A stretch of DNA of 64,000 nt from Erythrocercus mccallii (GCA_013397435.1 VZRG01000747.1:62001-126000), one strand, 5' to 3'. Shown: positions 24,101-36,248, counted from the stretch's first letter. The notes: a model not told the origin generated them from the letters alone. Numbers and translations are program-made.

Positions 24101-26343
24101 TTGTGCTTGTTTCTTCCCAGCGATGTAAAGTATAGAGAAATTCAATGAATTTCAGATCAAGATTCATTCTCAAGTCTTCAAACTCTCCTGAGATTTATGT
24201 GTAAAGAAGAAGCATCAATCAGGTAAATGAAGAAGGGAAGGTGTATGTAAAAGAGGAAGACATAATTAAAAAAAAAAAAGTAAAAAGAGCATTGAATATT
24301 TTTTTAAACCTCTTAGTTATGTACCAACATCATCATGGGGCAAATGTTTGTGCAAGCCTAAGAATTAAAAACATAAAAAAAGGTCAAAATTCAGGTCGCT
24401 GTATGTTCCAGTTGCTAGCTTTGCACTCATATCTGCATCTCTCACTGGACACTCATCTAACATTTCTGTCACACCATTTAGTCCAATTTAAACTGTATTA
24501 ACTGACAGAATAAATTATGCAATACAACCTTAAGCAAGGAATTGTTAAGAGAGTGTCATGTCCTGTCATTAAGCATCTGCTATTGGAAGCCATGCTTTAT
24601 GTTGAGCTGGAATCTCCAGACTGAACAAAAAATGGCTGATTACAGTTCCATCTATCATGAAATTAGGGGGAAATTTGCCACATTAGAGGAAATGCATTAA
24701 TAGCATAAATATATTAATTTTTCACTGAAACCTTAGCAAATAGGACTGTAGATGTAACTTCCTGTGACAAATGAAGAACATCAAAATTAGTTAATCTTGT
24801 GCTTATTGGATTCTGACCTCAGATAGTATGTGCAGCAGCATTTTAATGCTTAAATGTCATCTGGTTTGGCTTGTGTTCTGCAGACAGTAACTGAAGGTTT
24901 TGGGGGTGTTATTTTATTTTTCATATTGACTGTTGTTTCTATTGAGTTATGTAGATTTTCTTTGGTAGTTTTACTAAAATTAAAATTTCTTCTCTTAGGG
25001 AAATGACCTGCAGAGCATTGACACATTTAAGCTTTGTGGATTTTTAAGACATTGATGCTGAAGTGCTGAGCTTGATTTAATTGTCATATAACTGCCAGCT
25101 ATGGCCTCTCAGTGACCTCTTCTATTCATAAATAAAAAACTATGAAGCTCACAAGAGAAAGAACAAGGTATCTGTTACTAAAGAACCAAATCACACAGTT
25201 CTCCTGTGGGTTTTTGGTTTTTTCCAGAAATTTGAGTGTTTTGGTACACAGGATTATCTTTTTCTTCCTTTTTTTTTTAGCATAAGCTAGTCATGGATGC
25301 TTGAGCTGAAATTTCTCTGCCCTAGCTTTAGATACTTACACTTAGATCTGTATAACCCAAAGTTTCCCAGCTTAGTCTTCTTTTGTCAGTCAGATGAGTT
25401 TCCCCCCTTGAAGGTTCCTATTTGTATGGATCAACTATGAATAGATAAATTCTACCACTGCTGTCAGTGATCAGTCCTGAGCATGATCCATATAAAGTAG
25501 CTATTGATAAATATATTTTCCTTGTGAATATCTCCTTCCCATGGAGATCACTTTATCCCTTTATGTTACATACAGAAAGAGCAAGAGTAACATCTGCAAA
25601 AATGAGGTAAAGCTGATTTCTTTTGAGTAAGGACTTTTAATTGCACATATAATTAACAAAAAAAAAAAAAGAGTTAAAATTTTCATTTGGATTGACTGTT
25701 TTTTTCATCTGAACTTGCTCTTTTATCCACCTACTTTCCTACTCAATAGCTGGAATTGTAGATAATTAAGCAAGATGTATTCTTGGAAGTTCTTTAAACC
25801 CATCTTATTGTAAAGTATTTTAAACAATAATCCAGTACTGAAATTTCTAGTGGTATTTTTACTTATTGCATTTGTTCTTAGGAAAATAATAATAAAAATT
25901 TGACAAAAAATAAATATTTGTCATTTGCCTGTTTCTGCCAAAATTGTGATGATTAGTTATCACACACTGTAATTCCCTGACCTGATGCAAATACGTTGAA
26001 AGAGCTCTGAAGGATAGATGTAGCCTGAAGCGAAAGGAATGGCTTGTTACTTTCAAAAGTCCCAAACTGCCTTACTTTATTATGAACACTGAACTTAAAA
26101 TTTTCAAAATCTATCTCTCTGTTTTGCAGAATACTTAATATACATATAAAGCAGTATCCAATGTGGATCCTTAATGCATGCAAAAAAGTGAATAGAAAAG
26201 AAAAAAAACCCAAATCACTAAATTCAACATCTGTCACTACTACTTTCATTTAAATTAATACAGTAAGACACAAATATAGTTATGGAAAAGATCAAGAAGT
26301 AAATGAGTAAGGCATCAGAGAAATTTTTGAAGAGTGTTGCAAA
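18144..26343. other. Long unique AT-rich stretch, no gene seen
   Basis: About 8 kb with no recognised gene or confirmed mobile element. It holds a G/T-rich tract (19800-19955, listed separately) and a stretch at about 24020-24110 with an LTR-like TATA box and AATAAA spacing but no LTR ends (see findings). Open frames are short and without context. Confidence 0.5.
19800..19955 (+). repeat. G/T-rich low-complexity tract ending in (ATTT)n
   Basis: Long T runs broken by GGGG, GGG and GG on the + strand, closing with about four ATTT units. The 62-codon frame 19839-20027 is a translation of this tract and is not a gene. Confidence 0.7.
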
Positions 26344-26890
26344 TCACAGAATCACAGATTGGCAGAGGATGAAGTGACCTCTGAAGGTCATATGGTTCAA
26401 CAACTCCTTCACTCAAGGGGTCAACTCATAGTTTATTACTTAAGACTGTGTCCAGATAGCTTGTGTAGACACATTAATCTCTCTGGACATTCTGTTCCAG
26501 CATTCAGTCATGCTCGTGTGAAAAAGTGTTCCTTGAATTTCAGACAGAACCTCCTGTGTCAACTACCCCCAGAACCTGTTATTGGGCTCCACTGAAAAGA
26601 GCTTGTCTCCATAATTTTGAACCTTTCCTGCAGGTATTTATATACACTAACTGATAATTTGCTCCTTGAGCCTTTACACTGAACAGTCCTGACTTTTTCA
26701 ACTTTTCCTCATGAGGGACAGTCTGTTCCTTTAAACATCCTTGTAGTCCTTTAAGGAATTCTCTGCAGTGTTCTCCTGTCTCTCTTGTGCTGATGAGCTC
26801 TGAACTGGACACACTACTCCAGGTGTGGGTTCATCAGTTTTGCGTAAAGAGGGAGGATAACCTCTTGTTCTGACACTGCCTGGTGAGCAT
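26344..26890 (-). mobile_element. CR1 LINE, 5'-truncated 3' end
   Basis: On the + strand it opens with 'cacagaatcacagattggca', the reverse complement of the CR1 3' terminus with its ATTCTGTG octamer. It then runs backwards through the 3' UTR and the end of ORF2; near 26760-26825 the text 'gagctctgaactggacacac-actccaggtgtgg' is the typical CR1 segment. The copy is decayed and cannot encode protein. The minus frame 26579-26812 is a remnant of the repeat, not a gene. Confidence 0.82.
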
Positions 26891-29800
26891 GAAATTCTGC
26901 AGAACACCTCATTAGCTCCTCTACCACATAGGAAAGGAAGTCATGAATGCACCTTCTGTACTGCTTATTTCCTGCTGCGTTGCCTCTCCAGAAAATATCA
27001 CGGTGGTGGAAGGACCAGGGTCTGTGAATATGAGGCTGCTCCTATCTGTCCTAATCCACTTGGTTCCTAGGAAAATAGAAACACTGCCACAAGACTGAGC
27101 TAGTGTGGATGAAATGCATCCAAAGTTTTCAAGATAATACGTATAATTTATATTCTATACGAGTTTAAATGTTTAATGGATTACTGTGCAGGGATATTTC
27201 AGATAGTGACCAATTTCATTAATTTTTATTTATCTGGAAAACACAGAAGCTAAAATTTTGACATATTTTTTAATTTTTTTAAGTCTGATCATGCAGCTTA
27301 GCTTTGTTCCCTTTATTGTTAGTTAAGGAAATATTCAGTCTTGCTTTTAACGGGCAGCATAAACTTCCTAGAAGCATATTCCAAATGAACACATTTCAGC
27401 TACATTATCTGATATTCCTAATGGCCAATTTACTCCAAATAGGAATTTTGCATAACCATGTTTGTCTCCTCCTAAATTAACTGCATGACAGTGCAACATG
27501 CATTGGACTGGAAATAAATTCTCTTCAGCAATTCTTCAGCAAGATGCACTTGCCTTTGCATATATCCTTTCAATTATGTAAAAATAATCATTTTGCTAAT
27601 TCCAGGGTTATTTAAAAAGTGTACAAATATCTGAGATTTTACAGTAACAGAATTTAGTAACAGACAGTGACAAATTTCATAAAAGTCCATTTTTGTTTTG
27701 TGGAGATTTTTAATGTTCCATTTAATATTAGAAACTTTGGAGTGCATTTATTAGAAATATAGAGTTCAAGTTAATCAACATAGAATTTAATTTTCTCAAA
27801 TTTATGATCTAGTCTAGATTAATTGCAGGCATGCCCTATAAAATAAAAACACACAGAATTTTAATATACTTATGCCAAATTGAGAGGTGCTAAAGAATTA
27901 CAGATCTACAGATTAAAAAGTAATCAAGCCCTAAGTTTAGGAATCTAGTTTAGAATTCTAATTTAGATATCTAGCTTAGAAATATTTTTTTCTAAATTTT
28001 AACTATGTCTCCCAAAAGCTTCATAGTGGTAAATGTATTTTTTTTGTCATAAGTCACACCTTATCTTATAGATTGGTCATCACTACATAAGAAAGTAGAT
28101 TAAAGTGTAACATCTCACCATGTAATTGACAAACTTTCCACCAAGATGATGTTTGGACCATGAATTAGTCCCCTGAAAATAATGATCCGTATTTCTGCTA
28201 CAATATTTCCCAGAGAAAATATCTTCCAGCAGAAGAGACAATAGGAAGAGCACACTATGGTGAGTAAACTGTCTCACATGTATTGCATGATAAAAAACAC
28301 CCACACGCATTTGTTCCAGTTTCACTATTAACTTAAAGTTTCCATTAAAGGCTTGAGTTAGAAAGAAGTGGGATGATATTCAGTTCTCAGTCAGCATTGA
28401 AGTTAACCTATTATCCTAGCACTTCATTACAGTGAATTTTAATTTTCATTTAAATTCATGAGATAAAAATAATAGCTCAAATTCTATCCATTAAGTTTGG
28501 TTTAATTAAAAAAGTAAATGAAAAACCAGTACAAATATTGTTTCATATATACCACATTTTTTTGTGATGCTGCTTCTCCTAATATTTTCAGTAGCTTGTT
28601 GCACACAAGTCATTTGTGTAGAACATCTACAGTATTTTAACAAGAAGCTACTGGTTTGCTAAAATATTTCTTTGAAATATCAAACTACTGAAAAATGGAT
28701 TAATGTAACTTCAAATGAATTCCTTCATTCTAAATGAAGGAATAAATTTTTTGACTTCTTTTTAACTAGTAGACATCCTTTCTCCTGAAAAAGGGTAAAT
28801 CTGATGCTAAAATGAAAAGAATTTCTTTTCTTTTTTCTCTTCATGCTCAAAAGTCTTTTTTAATTTTCTTCTCATTTCTGCCATTATTAGTAATACTGAG
28901 TGGTTTCAAAGGCAGTTCTTTTACCCTCTCCATATTGCTGCTATTACAAAAAAATGATTTGGGAATCACACATAATTTCTGTTTTTACTAGCTAAACTGG
29001 ACAAAAATAGTAGGATGTAGTCAACTTATTTCCAAGAAGATTGTAAAACAATCACATGTATAAACTGTAGCATATTTTTAATTATCACTCAATTTAAATA
29101 CTAGACTTAAACATCCTAGATTTTTTTTATTACCACACTGACATGTTAACTAGAAAAATTTTGAACATCTTGCTTTGCAGATTTGTTTAAACATTAATTG
29201 GCAACTTTTTACCTTACACTTTGTGCATTTGTTATATAATCTATTCCACTAACACTTCAGTTAGATGCAGATCCTTTGATGCGTTGGACAGATTTTTTTT
29301 AAGTGAAAACCTCCACGAGTTTTCTTAGAACCAACAGAAATGGTCCTTTTTTAACCCTTGGGGCATCATATAATGTTGTTATTTTACCGTGGCTACATGC
29401 CTTGATACCCTACTTACAAATCCCATCTGAAGACATTTTACCTTTGCTCAAATAGTCAACACAAGAATCGAAGGAAACTCACCTTATTTAGAGTAGTACA
29501 AACATTTCAGATGCTTAGCTTTGTGTTAGTCAGAAAGAGAAACTTACTCTGCTTAAAACCAAACTGTTTTGCTGAAGTTTTGTGTGGATTTTTTAAAATA
29601 TATGTAATCATTTTTGAAAACCTAGAGAGTAAGTACTAATGCATCTAAATTAGTACCTTCTCCTTTTATTGATTCTAAAAAAGCATTTAGATGCTTTCAA
29701 AGAATTGATCCAGCCACTCAAGATTATGCCTACCTCCTTTTTTTTTCACTAAGATAAACATCAAAGTGTAATGGTGGATAGAGTTTAGACTCTTAGCATA

Positions 29801-30469
29801 CAGGGCAAATTTATGCAGGAAAACAAGATTGCTAGGAACATATCAATAATATATCACCTATATTTGTCTACATTTTTGGCCTCAAAAGTTCTCCCTTTAT
29901 CAGTTATAATTCAGTTCAGAAAAATTCAATGCACTTTTTGGATTCTTTTATGAACAATGATACATTTAGAATTGTTTTTGGTTTGCGTATTTTTCCTTTA
30001 AAAGACAGTGGCTCCGACACAAGAAAACCTCTAGAGAAATTGCATCTTCTTTGCTGAACAAATAGGTATGCCCCAGGACAGAAGCTCTAAAGCCTGTAGG
30101 GTAAAAACTACATAAAATACAACAATAGGAAGTGTTAAAAGGGCTCAGTAACTCCAGGGATTTGGAGTATTCTCAGAGCAGAGAGGCTGAAAAGAGTAAA
30201 AGGAAAAAGACAGTCCGATTATTATAAGGATGGAAGGAGAAGGTAATGAAGGATTTGAGTTTTCTCTTAGCAGACTTTTTCACAATCTGGAAACTGCAGA
30301 ATATTCTAAAGTCTTAAAGAATGACCCACGTGGCGAGGATGCAATAGGAGAACTATAAGTTATTCAGTTACATTTTTTATGATCTATTCTCCTCAAGCTT
30401 TCTCTGTTTAAAAGTGTCTTGGAATTTTTAATACATGTGTTCAAAAAAACTGCCTTCTTATTTTTAAGA
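26891..30469. other. Unique AT-rich DNA, no gene seen
   Basis: No gene or mobile element was recognised. A short perfect hairpin lies at 28719-28743 (listed separately). CR1 similarity may extend a little beyond 26890 but fades out. Confidence 0.5.
28719..28743. repeat. Perfect 11-bp inverted repeat with 3-base loop
   Basis: ATTCCTTCATT and its exact complement AATGAAGGAAT are separated by CTA. It could form a small cruciform or RNA hairpin, but no gene or terminator context is near. Confidence 0.85.
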
Positions 30470-30576
30470 AGGGTTGGGATTGGTTTTAGGTTTATTTTAA
30501 ATATTTTTCCTTTGGGTTTGGGGGGATGGGGATGCTGTTTCTTTGCTTTTTAGGTTTGGGGTTTTTTTTTATGTGG
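30470..30576 (+). repeat. G/T-rich low-complexity tract
   Basis: The + strand is dominated by T and G with runs of GGG, GGGGGG and GGGG, including 'gggtttggggggatgggg' near 30514-30531. It resembles the other G/T tracts of the window. Confidence 0.65.
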
Positions 30577-30766
30577 TATAACAGAAATAGTCAGATTCAC
30601 ACAAAAACTTATTCAGGGCCTTTTTATTTTTACTGGTTTCTAGACTGGTGGAAAGGGGAGCTGGGAAGGAATTTAGGGTAGAGACCTACTCTGCCCCCTA
30701 TCCAAAAGTTTGATCAGCTCTATCCAACCATGTCTGAAAAATGCTTTTCTAAATTGCTGTTAGAAA

Positions 30767-30823
30767 GTATAATGAATACAGTTTCGTATAATGAATACAG
30801 TTTCATATAATGAACACAATTCA
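30767..30823 (+). repeat. 19-bp tandem repeat, three copies
   Basis: The unit gtataatgaatacagtttc is repeated at 30767-30785 and exactly at 30786-30804, with a third degenerate copy at 30805-30823. It is a small minisatellite seed. Confidence 0.9.
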
Positions 30824-31295
30824 TTTTCTGAAACGGTTTTCAACTCTCCTGGTCACTAAAATATATTTTGGATAAATTTCTTTCTAACCTTATCACTTCT
30901 CAGTGCAGAAGGTTGAAGAGATAGCCCTTTTATTTTTTTTCTTTGCTTGTGCAATTGAAGGTATTTTTTGCTGATCATCAACTTTCCCATTGTCCAAATG
31001 TCTTTTAAACACTGATGTGTTTAAGCAAGTCATACTTGATAGATCCTTATGATCATTGCTGATATTCTTTTTGAAGGTTTTTCAGTTGTTCCAAATGTCA
31101 GAAATGAACATAATATTTTAGCAAGAATTTCCAAATTATATTCCTCTGTTTTCACATGCAGGCATACACACTCATATGTGTACGTGTACATACAAATATA
31201 CGTAACCTCTACTCACTTAAACTATTTGTCCCTAGAATTTGTTAACAGTTTGGAGTTTTTTAGGGTTTGTTTTTGGTTCTGTTTTTTTTTTTTTC
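30824..31295. other. Unique DNA, no gene seen
   Basis: No repeat was recognised until a T-rich run (31281-31294) just before the LTR duplication. The 169-codon frame 31049-31558 begins here but crosses into the LTR and is not a gene. Confidence 0.5.
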
Positions 31296-31301
31296 AGTTT
31301 A
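31296..31301. repeat. Target site duplication (AGTTTA), left copy
   Basis: Six bases before the LTR edge (TGCGACC on the + strand), repeated exactly at 31941-31946. Confidence 0.88.
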
Positions 31302-31365
31302 TGCGACCAGTCTTGATCAGCTGCCCCAGCAGCTCCGAGCACGACCGGGGGACAGCCATAGACCC

Positions 31366-31383
31366 GGCAGACACTCGTCTGCC
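31366..31383 (-). other. Conserved stem-loop in LTR U5
   Basis: The same 18 bases as at 3738-3755 in the sister LTR, read on the minus strand: 7-bp perfect stem, GAGT loop. Confidence 0.6.
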
Positions 31384-31485
31384 CCTGGATTCTTTCGGCA
31401 CCGACGCTTTCAGGGAGCAGGGCGAAGGAGACGTAGGCAAGGAGGCAGAAACAGGAGGCTCTTGGAAGGGTGAACAACAGGACGC

Positions 31486-31491
31486 TTTATT
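31486..31491 (-). terminator. Polyadenylation signal AATAAA of the LTR
   Basis: Seen as TTTATT on the + strand. It lies about 60 bases downstream of the TATA box in the LTR sense, as in the sister copy. Confidence 0.75.
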
Positions 31492-31550
31492 CATCTGGGC
31501 AGAAGCTTGCAGCTCAAGCCCAAGAGTTCTGAATAGGGGTGAAGACTGGG

Positions 31551-31558
31551 GTATATAA
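31551..31558 (-). promoter_or_regulatory. TATA box of the ERVK-type LTR
   Basis: GTATATAA on the + strand (TTATATAC in the LTR sense). It is a better TATA box than that of the copy at 3180-3818. Whether the LTR is active cannot be told. Confidence 0.55.
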
Positions 31559-31940
31559 CAACACTGAACAGGGGTGGAGAACATGAGACAACCAACCGCA
31601 GAAGGGGCAAGGGGTGATGTAATGTGGTGACTACAACCAGGACCAATAGGGAAAGGCAGGGTATGGGGTGATCCTCTGCCGGTCAATCACCCGGTCCATC
31701 GCCTCACGGACAGATGCCCAATGGGACGACAGGACCGGATGACAGACAGACAGAGGCACATGGACAGGTGGCAGGAAACATGTGAGGGATCAGGGTAAAC
31801 AACTTATGGTGGGAAAACTGAAGGGCTGAGAACTCACACTGAACACATAGGAATACATACAACTCATAACATAGATGAACTTTAACTGAACATAGAGAGA
31901 ACTGAGAAAATTGAACATAACAACTTAACACACTGCAACA

Positions 31941-31946
31941 AGTTTA
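31941..31946. repeat. Target site duplication (AGTTTA), right copy
   Basis: Exact repeat of 31296-31301, directly after the terminal CA of the LTR on the + strand. Confidence 0.88.
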
Positions 31947-32139
31947 TATTAAGGTGGTGCTATTAATCGATCTAATTATTTCAGAGGTTAAACTTTGAAG
32001 CAAACAATAGATGAATAAATTATAAAATTGAGAGAATGTCCAATGTATTAAACCAGTTCTATACCAGTAAGATAAAGACTATCTGAGGTGTGTTAATGCA
32101 GTATCGAATTTCAAGTAAGCAAGTCACAGTATTTATGAC

Positions 32140-32812
32140 AAAATTAGAGAACTCTTGGGGTTGGAAGGGATTTCTGGAGATCTCCTAGTCTACCCCACTT
32201 TCAAGGCAGAGTCACGTATTGCAGGTTACACTCTGGTAGCTCCCTGTATTTTTTGAACTATGAAGACCACAATTGAAGACTATATTCCAGATGTGGTCTC
32301 ACATCACCCTTGACCTCCTGGCCACACTCTTCCCAATACACCTCAGGATGCCATTGGCCATCCTGGCCACAAGGGCACTGCTGGCTCATGGACAACTTTT
32401 CATCCATTAATATAATACTTCCTGGTCCTTCTCAGCAGACCTGGTCTCCATTAGGTCAGCCTCCAGCCTGTACTGGTATTTGAGGTTATTCCTCAAGTGT
32501 AGGACCCTACACTCACCTTTATTGGACTTCAATAAGTTTCTCTTCACCCCGCTATCCAAGCTATCTCAGTTATCAAGATCCCACTGAATGGCAGCACAGC
32601 CTTCAGGTGCATGAGCCACTCCCTCAGTCTCATATCATCAGCAAACTTGCTTAGGTACATTCTATCTCTTCATCTAGGTTGTTGACAAACAAATTGAATA
32701 AGGCTGGAGCCCGTACTGATCCCTGGGGAACATCACTGTCTACAGGCCTCCAACTGGATTCTATTGCACTGATCACTGCCCTCTGATCTCTGCCATTCAG
32801 ATGATGATCTGA
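32140..32812 (-). mobile_element. CR1 LINE fragment (ORF2 end and 3' UTR)
   Basis: On the + strand it runs from 'ggttggaagggatttctgga' (32160-32179; reverse complement of the CR1 3' end) through 'atgtggtctcacatcaccct' (32292-32311), 'tcagcaaacttgcttag' (near 32637-32655) and 'ctgatccctggggaacatca' (near 32717-32737), to 'tctctgccattcag' (about 32786-32799). All are standard blocks of CR1 read backwards, covering the 3' UTR and the last part of ORF2. The terminal octamers are lost. It is well preserved compared with the 2110 copy, but internal gaps and stops make it non-coding. Confidence 0.88.
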
Positions 32813-35800
32813 TGATGAAGTTACCATCATTATCTAATTATCAGCATCATAGGAGGATCCTTATAACAACAAAACCAGTAATCTCAGCAAGTCCACTTCA
32901 CTCGTGGACTTCTATTCCTCTTCTAGAAATAATTTGTGACTTTTATTAAAACATATTTCTATGCACACACTAGAATACTAGTACACAGTTTCCAAAGGAA
33001 GATAATTCCAAGAGCTGATGACATAATGCTGAAGTAAAGTTTACAGTGCTAAAATAAACAAAAAACAAACTATTTTCTCAAATTAAAATTCTTCAATGGA
33101 ATTTTAATTGCTCCAATCTTTTACAATCCATTTAAAGACCTAATAAAGAAAGTTAAACAAATGAGTCATGGACTCCAATACTAAACTCAATACTAGTTTA
33201 TGTTGATCAATATTACAATTTATTTAACGCAATTCAACTTCTTTTGTGATTTTTGTCTACTACACAATGTTCCTTTAAGTTGACTTGCTATTCATTCAAT
33301 TATTGCAGGGAGATAGACATTCAAATTAAATTAAATCCAAATACTTTGACACATGGGAGGCATTTAGCAGCTGCTAATGTGAAACACTAAATTGAACTGA
33401 ATCTAAACAAGAGTTTTAGAAACACTCCTCAAATGAAATTGCTTCCCTTAATGCTTCTGTTGTTGATTTTACTCTTCCTTCCCCAGAAGAATCTTCCAAG
33501 AGAAAAACTTTCAAGGTAGCTCAGATGTCAAGGCTGTGATAGTGGGCACAATTGTACCCATCAGCAGAATCTCTCAATAAGTTTTTTTAAGTTTTTGCTA
33601 TTCTCCATTAAGATTTGTTTCCATACAAATGCCATAATGCCAAAAAATTGCCACCATAATTAACTATAGAAAACATAAATTAAATCTAAAACTTATATTT
33701 GAACTGTTAGAAACTGTTATGTCATTCTACAAGGGCAAGTTTGTTTGTTCAGAAAGTTAACTACATGCAGACCTGGTTTTTTGCATTTACTATTTATAAT
33801 ATTTGGCATTTATAGCATCTCTGCATCATAGTTTTTATCTATTAAGAATTATCATAGCACTATTTAAGTTTTAAAAATTGATATTTTTATTTTCTGAATC
33901 CAAATATCCAGGTTCAACAGAAAATGTGGCAAAATTTTCTTTTAATAACAATATTTGGCTTGCACCATTGCAAAGCACAACAAGATATCAGGACCTAGAT
34001 GAGTGATTACTCAATAACTAAAAATCAAAAAGAAAAAAGAAAGAAAATATTTTCTATTTGTTGGGAGAACATAATGATTTGGAATGCTTGAGATTTACTA
34101 TAACATGTATGTCTGTAAGATGGAATACATTTCTACAACAAACACTTTTGTGAGCATATAGATCCGTTTTACAACTGTGCTTCACCCACTTAATAGAGGA
34201 ACAAGATTAAGAGGAAACATACAGTTTATGTAATTTTTTAAAATGACGTGATACAAAAGAACAGGAAGCAAAAGGCGGGAATAAATAAAAGTGATAATTC
34301 AGATAATTCTAGTGCCTTGGAACAGTTTTGAATTATTTAAAGTAAAAATATTCAACTACAGACTACTTATGTGATAGAAAGCTCAAGTACCATACTACTT
34401 ACTTATCAATATTACTTTTGCTCCAGCAAAGAAGATACACAGTCTTTGGCTTCTGTATGCCTTGTCAATAGGACTTTGACTGATGCAAACCCACAGGGAC
34501 TCCATAGAGTCTCAGAGAAACCTAGTAGTCAACCTGGAGCACAATTCTGATACTCTTACTTCCCTTTCTGACCCTGAGCTATAATCTCAAAACTAGTCCA
34601 GCTGCATATTTTCTATACTTTATACCTTGTATGTATATTGTAATAGTTTATCTTGAACACTCATAACAAATAAAGTGTCAAAGGTGTGCTAATTGAATGA
34701 CTATCACGTCAGAAAACCACTGAAAATGCAAAATTAAGCTATTTCTTAGGTACTCAGTCATCAAGGCCAACTCTTCGGTGTTTATTTGTAAGAAATATGT
34801 GTTTCCATCACTTGGTGGGTTTATATACTTATGCAAGTACCTTTTTTCCCCCTTTAATTTAAATATGTGTTGCCAAAAGTCTGTCAAGACAAATATAAAG
34901 ACTACCCTGTAGTGCTTTCTAAAATTTTGTTGCTGCTATTAAGAAACCATAAAGCTTTCACAGGGTGGTGACTATGTTAATGTAAAAGCGAATAGCAAAT
35001 CATGAATTTCTACATGACTTAAAATGTCCAGACCAGTCAGTGTGAAAGATTTGGTTATTCTTTCTTTTGACATTTCTTTTCATTAGCAAAAACACATTAG
35101 AAGTGCAAAATTTATCTTCTCATTTTAAAGGAAGAGAATGTCTCACAACGACCTAAGCCAGGCTAAACTCTGTGGTATGTGAAAGCAAAGTCTAAGCATA
35201 ACATTTTTAATTCCAGTATCAATATTTGTACAACCTACCTCAAGGCTAATCATAGCAGACTGTAAGATAATTCTCCAACTAGTTTTTTGCCTCTCCTTTA
35301 GATGAGAATAATGGAAAACATTTTAGCATTCTTTCAGCCAAGAAAAGGTGAGTATCAGAGTAAAGAGATACATAGTAAATCTTGACAGAATGATTAAATG
35401 TCCTAACCCAACAGGCAGCTAAGGTAGAGCACAAGACCCATCAGGGTTGCGCTCCCTCTCGTCCCCTACCCTTTGATTCCAACTCTTTTGATTAAGGTGT
35501 CCTTGTCACAGAGGTCAGTTTAATTCCGTAACTTCCCAATATTCTAGGTAAAGTATGTTGCACATGTGCAGACTGCAGACTCATTTGTTACATTATTGTT
35601 TGCTGCCACTTTTGCAGGTAGGTGTCTGTTTGAAGAATGTGCAGTGGTTGGAGGGTCAAGGGATTTGCATAAAGCTTGGAAAGAACCTCTTCAGGTACAA
35701 AGTGTAGGGTGCTACCACTGCCTGTGTGCACAGAAAGCACACAGCATTCAGCTCATGAAAACTCATGATGTATATAGAGCTTTTTTTTTTTTTAATCCCC

Positions 35801-36122
35801 AAATAATGATAACTTAGAAATACTTTCAGTGAATTCAACATGAAACTATGATTTACTGTTCTGCTGACCAGATTTTCTTTCACACTGATATAATCATGAT
35901 CTGCTGAATTGTCCTATTTCATTTGTTGGTCACTGATGACTTTATTTTGAAGGTATTTAGATTTCTTTCAGTTAGTTTAGTAATTATAAACTTCAGGAAT
36001 GTAAAAATATTGTGGTAAGTAAATAATTGGTTACATATTAAATGCTTACATAATTATGCCAAAGACATATATTTGTCTACAAGAAGATAGGGAGTGATTT
36101 CATATTGAAATATAAATTAGAT
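32813..36122. other. Unique AT-rich DNA, no gene seen
   Basis: No gene was recognised. An AATAAA at 34669-34674 downstream of a T/A-rich stretch looks faintly LTR-like but no ends were found. An excellent polypyrimidine-AG (at about 33470-33486) is followed only by a short open stretch and is not called an exon. Confidence 0.5.
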
Positions 36123-36248
36123 ATGGGTTTTTATGAGGTTGTGGGGGTTTTTTGTTTCTTTTTTTTTTATTATTATTAATGTGACCTGGAGAGGTATATT
36201 TGTTTTTGTTTCTTGAGTTGTTTGTTTTACATTTTTTGATTTTTTGGG
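36123..36248 (+). repeat. G/T-rich low-complexity tract
   Basis: T runs broken by GGGGG and GGG on the + strand, with an (ATT)n stretch at about 36168-36179. The lysine/asparagine-rich minus frames here are translations of the tract. Confidence 0.65.

Larger units (their letters stand above)
31302..31940 (-). mobile_element. Solo LTR, endogenous retrovirus of ERVK type (639 bp)
   Basis: A complete solo LTR on the minus strand, flanked by AGTTTA duplications. In its own sense it starts TGTTGCAG and ends GGTCGCA, with TTATATAC as TATA box (31551-31558) and AATAAA as polyadenylation signal (31486-31491). It is the same family and, by balanced insertions and deletions, the same length as the LTR at 3180-3818. 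It is clearly G+C-rich and keeps many CpG dinucleotides in its U5 part, which hints at less decay than its neighbours. No internal retroviral sequence is present. Frames within it on both strands (such as 31294-31686 on the minus strand) are by-products. Confidence 0.92.

Noticed and set aside
31049..31558. Longest open frame of the window (169 codons, + strand)
   Set aside because: It starts in unique DNA, crosses a T run and the target duplication, and then reads through an LTR in antisense. No domain or codon signal is seen.
31294..31686. 130-codon minus strand frame
   Set aside because: Inside the ERVK-type LTR; LTRs of this kind carry no gene.
3180..31940. Idea that the two ERVK-type LTRs are the ends of one large rearranged provirus
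   Set aside because: Each has its own perfect 6-bp duplication on both sides, they are in opposite orientation and they are diverged, so each is a separate solo LTR.
33470..33516. Pyrimidine-AG followed by a short stretch and AAG|GTAGCT, resembling a 29-base exon
   Set aside because: Too short, and both sites are common by chance; no other exon is nearby.
34430..34690. LTR-like stretch with AATAAA at 34669-34674
   Set aside because: No TG...CA ends, no duplication and no recognised tail; AATAAA is common in AT-rich DNA.
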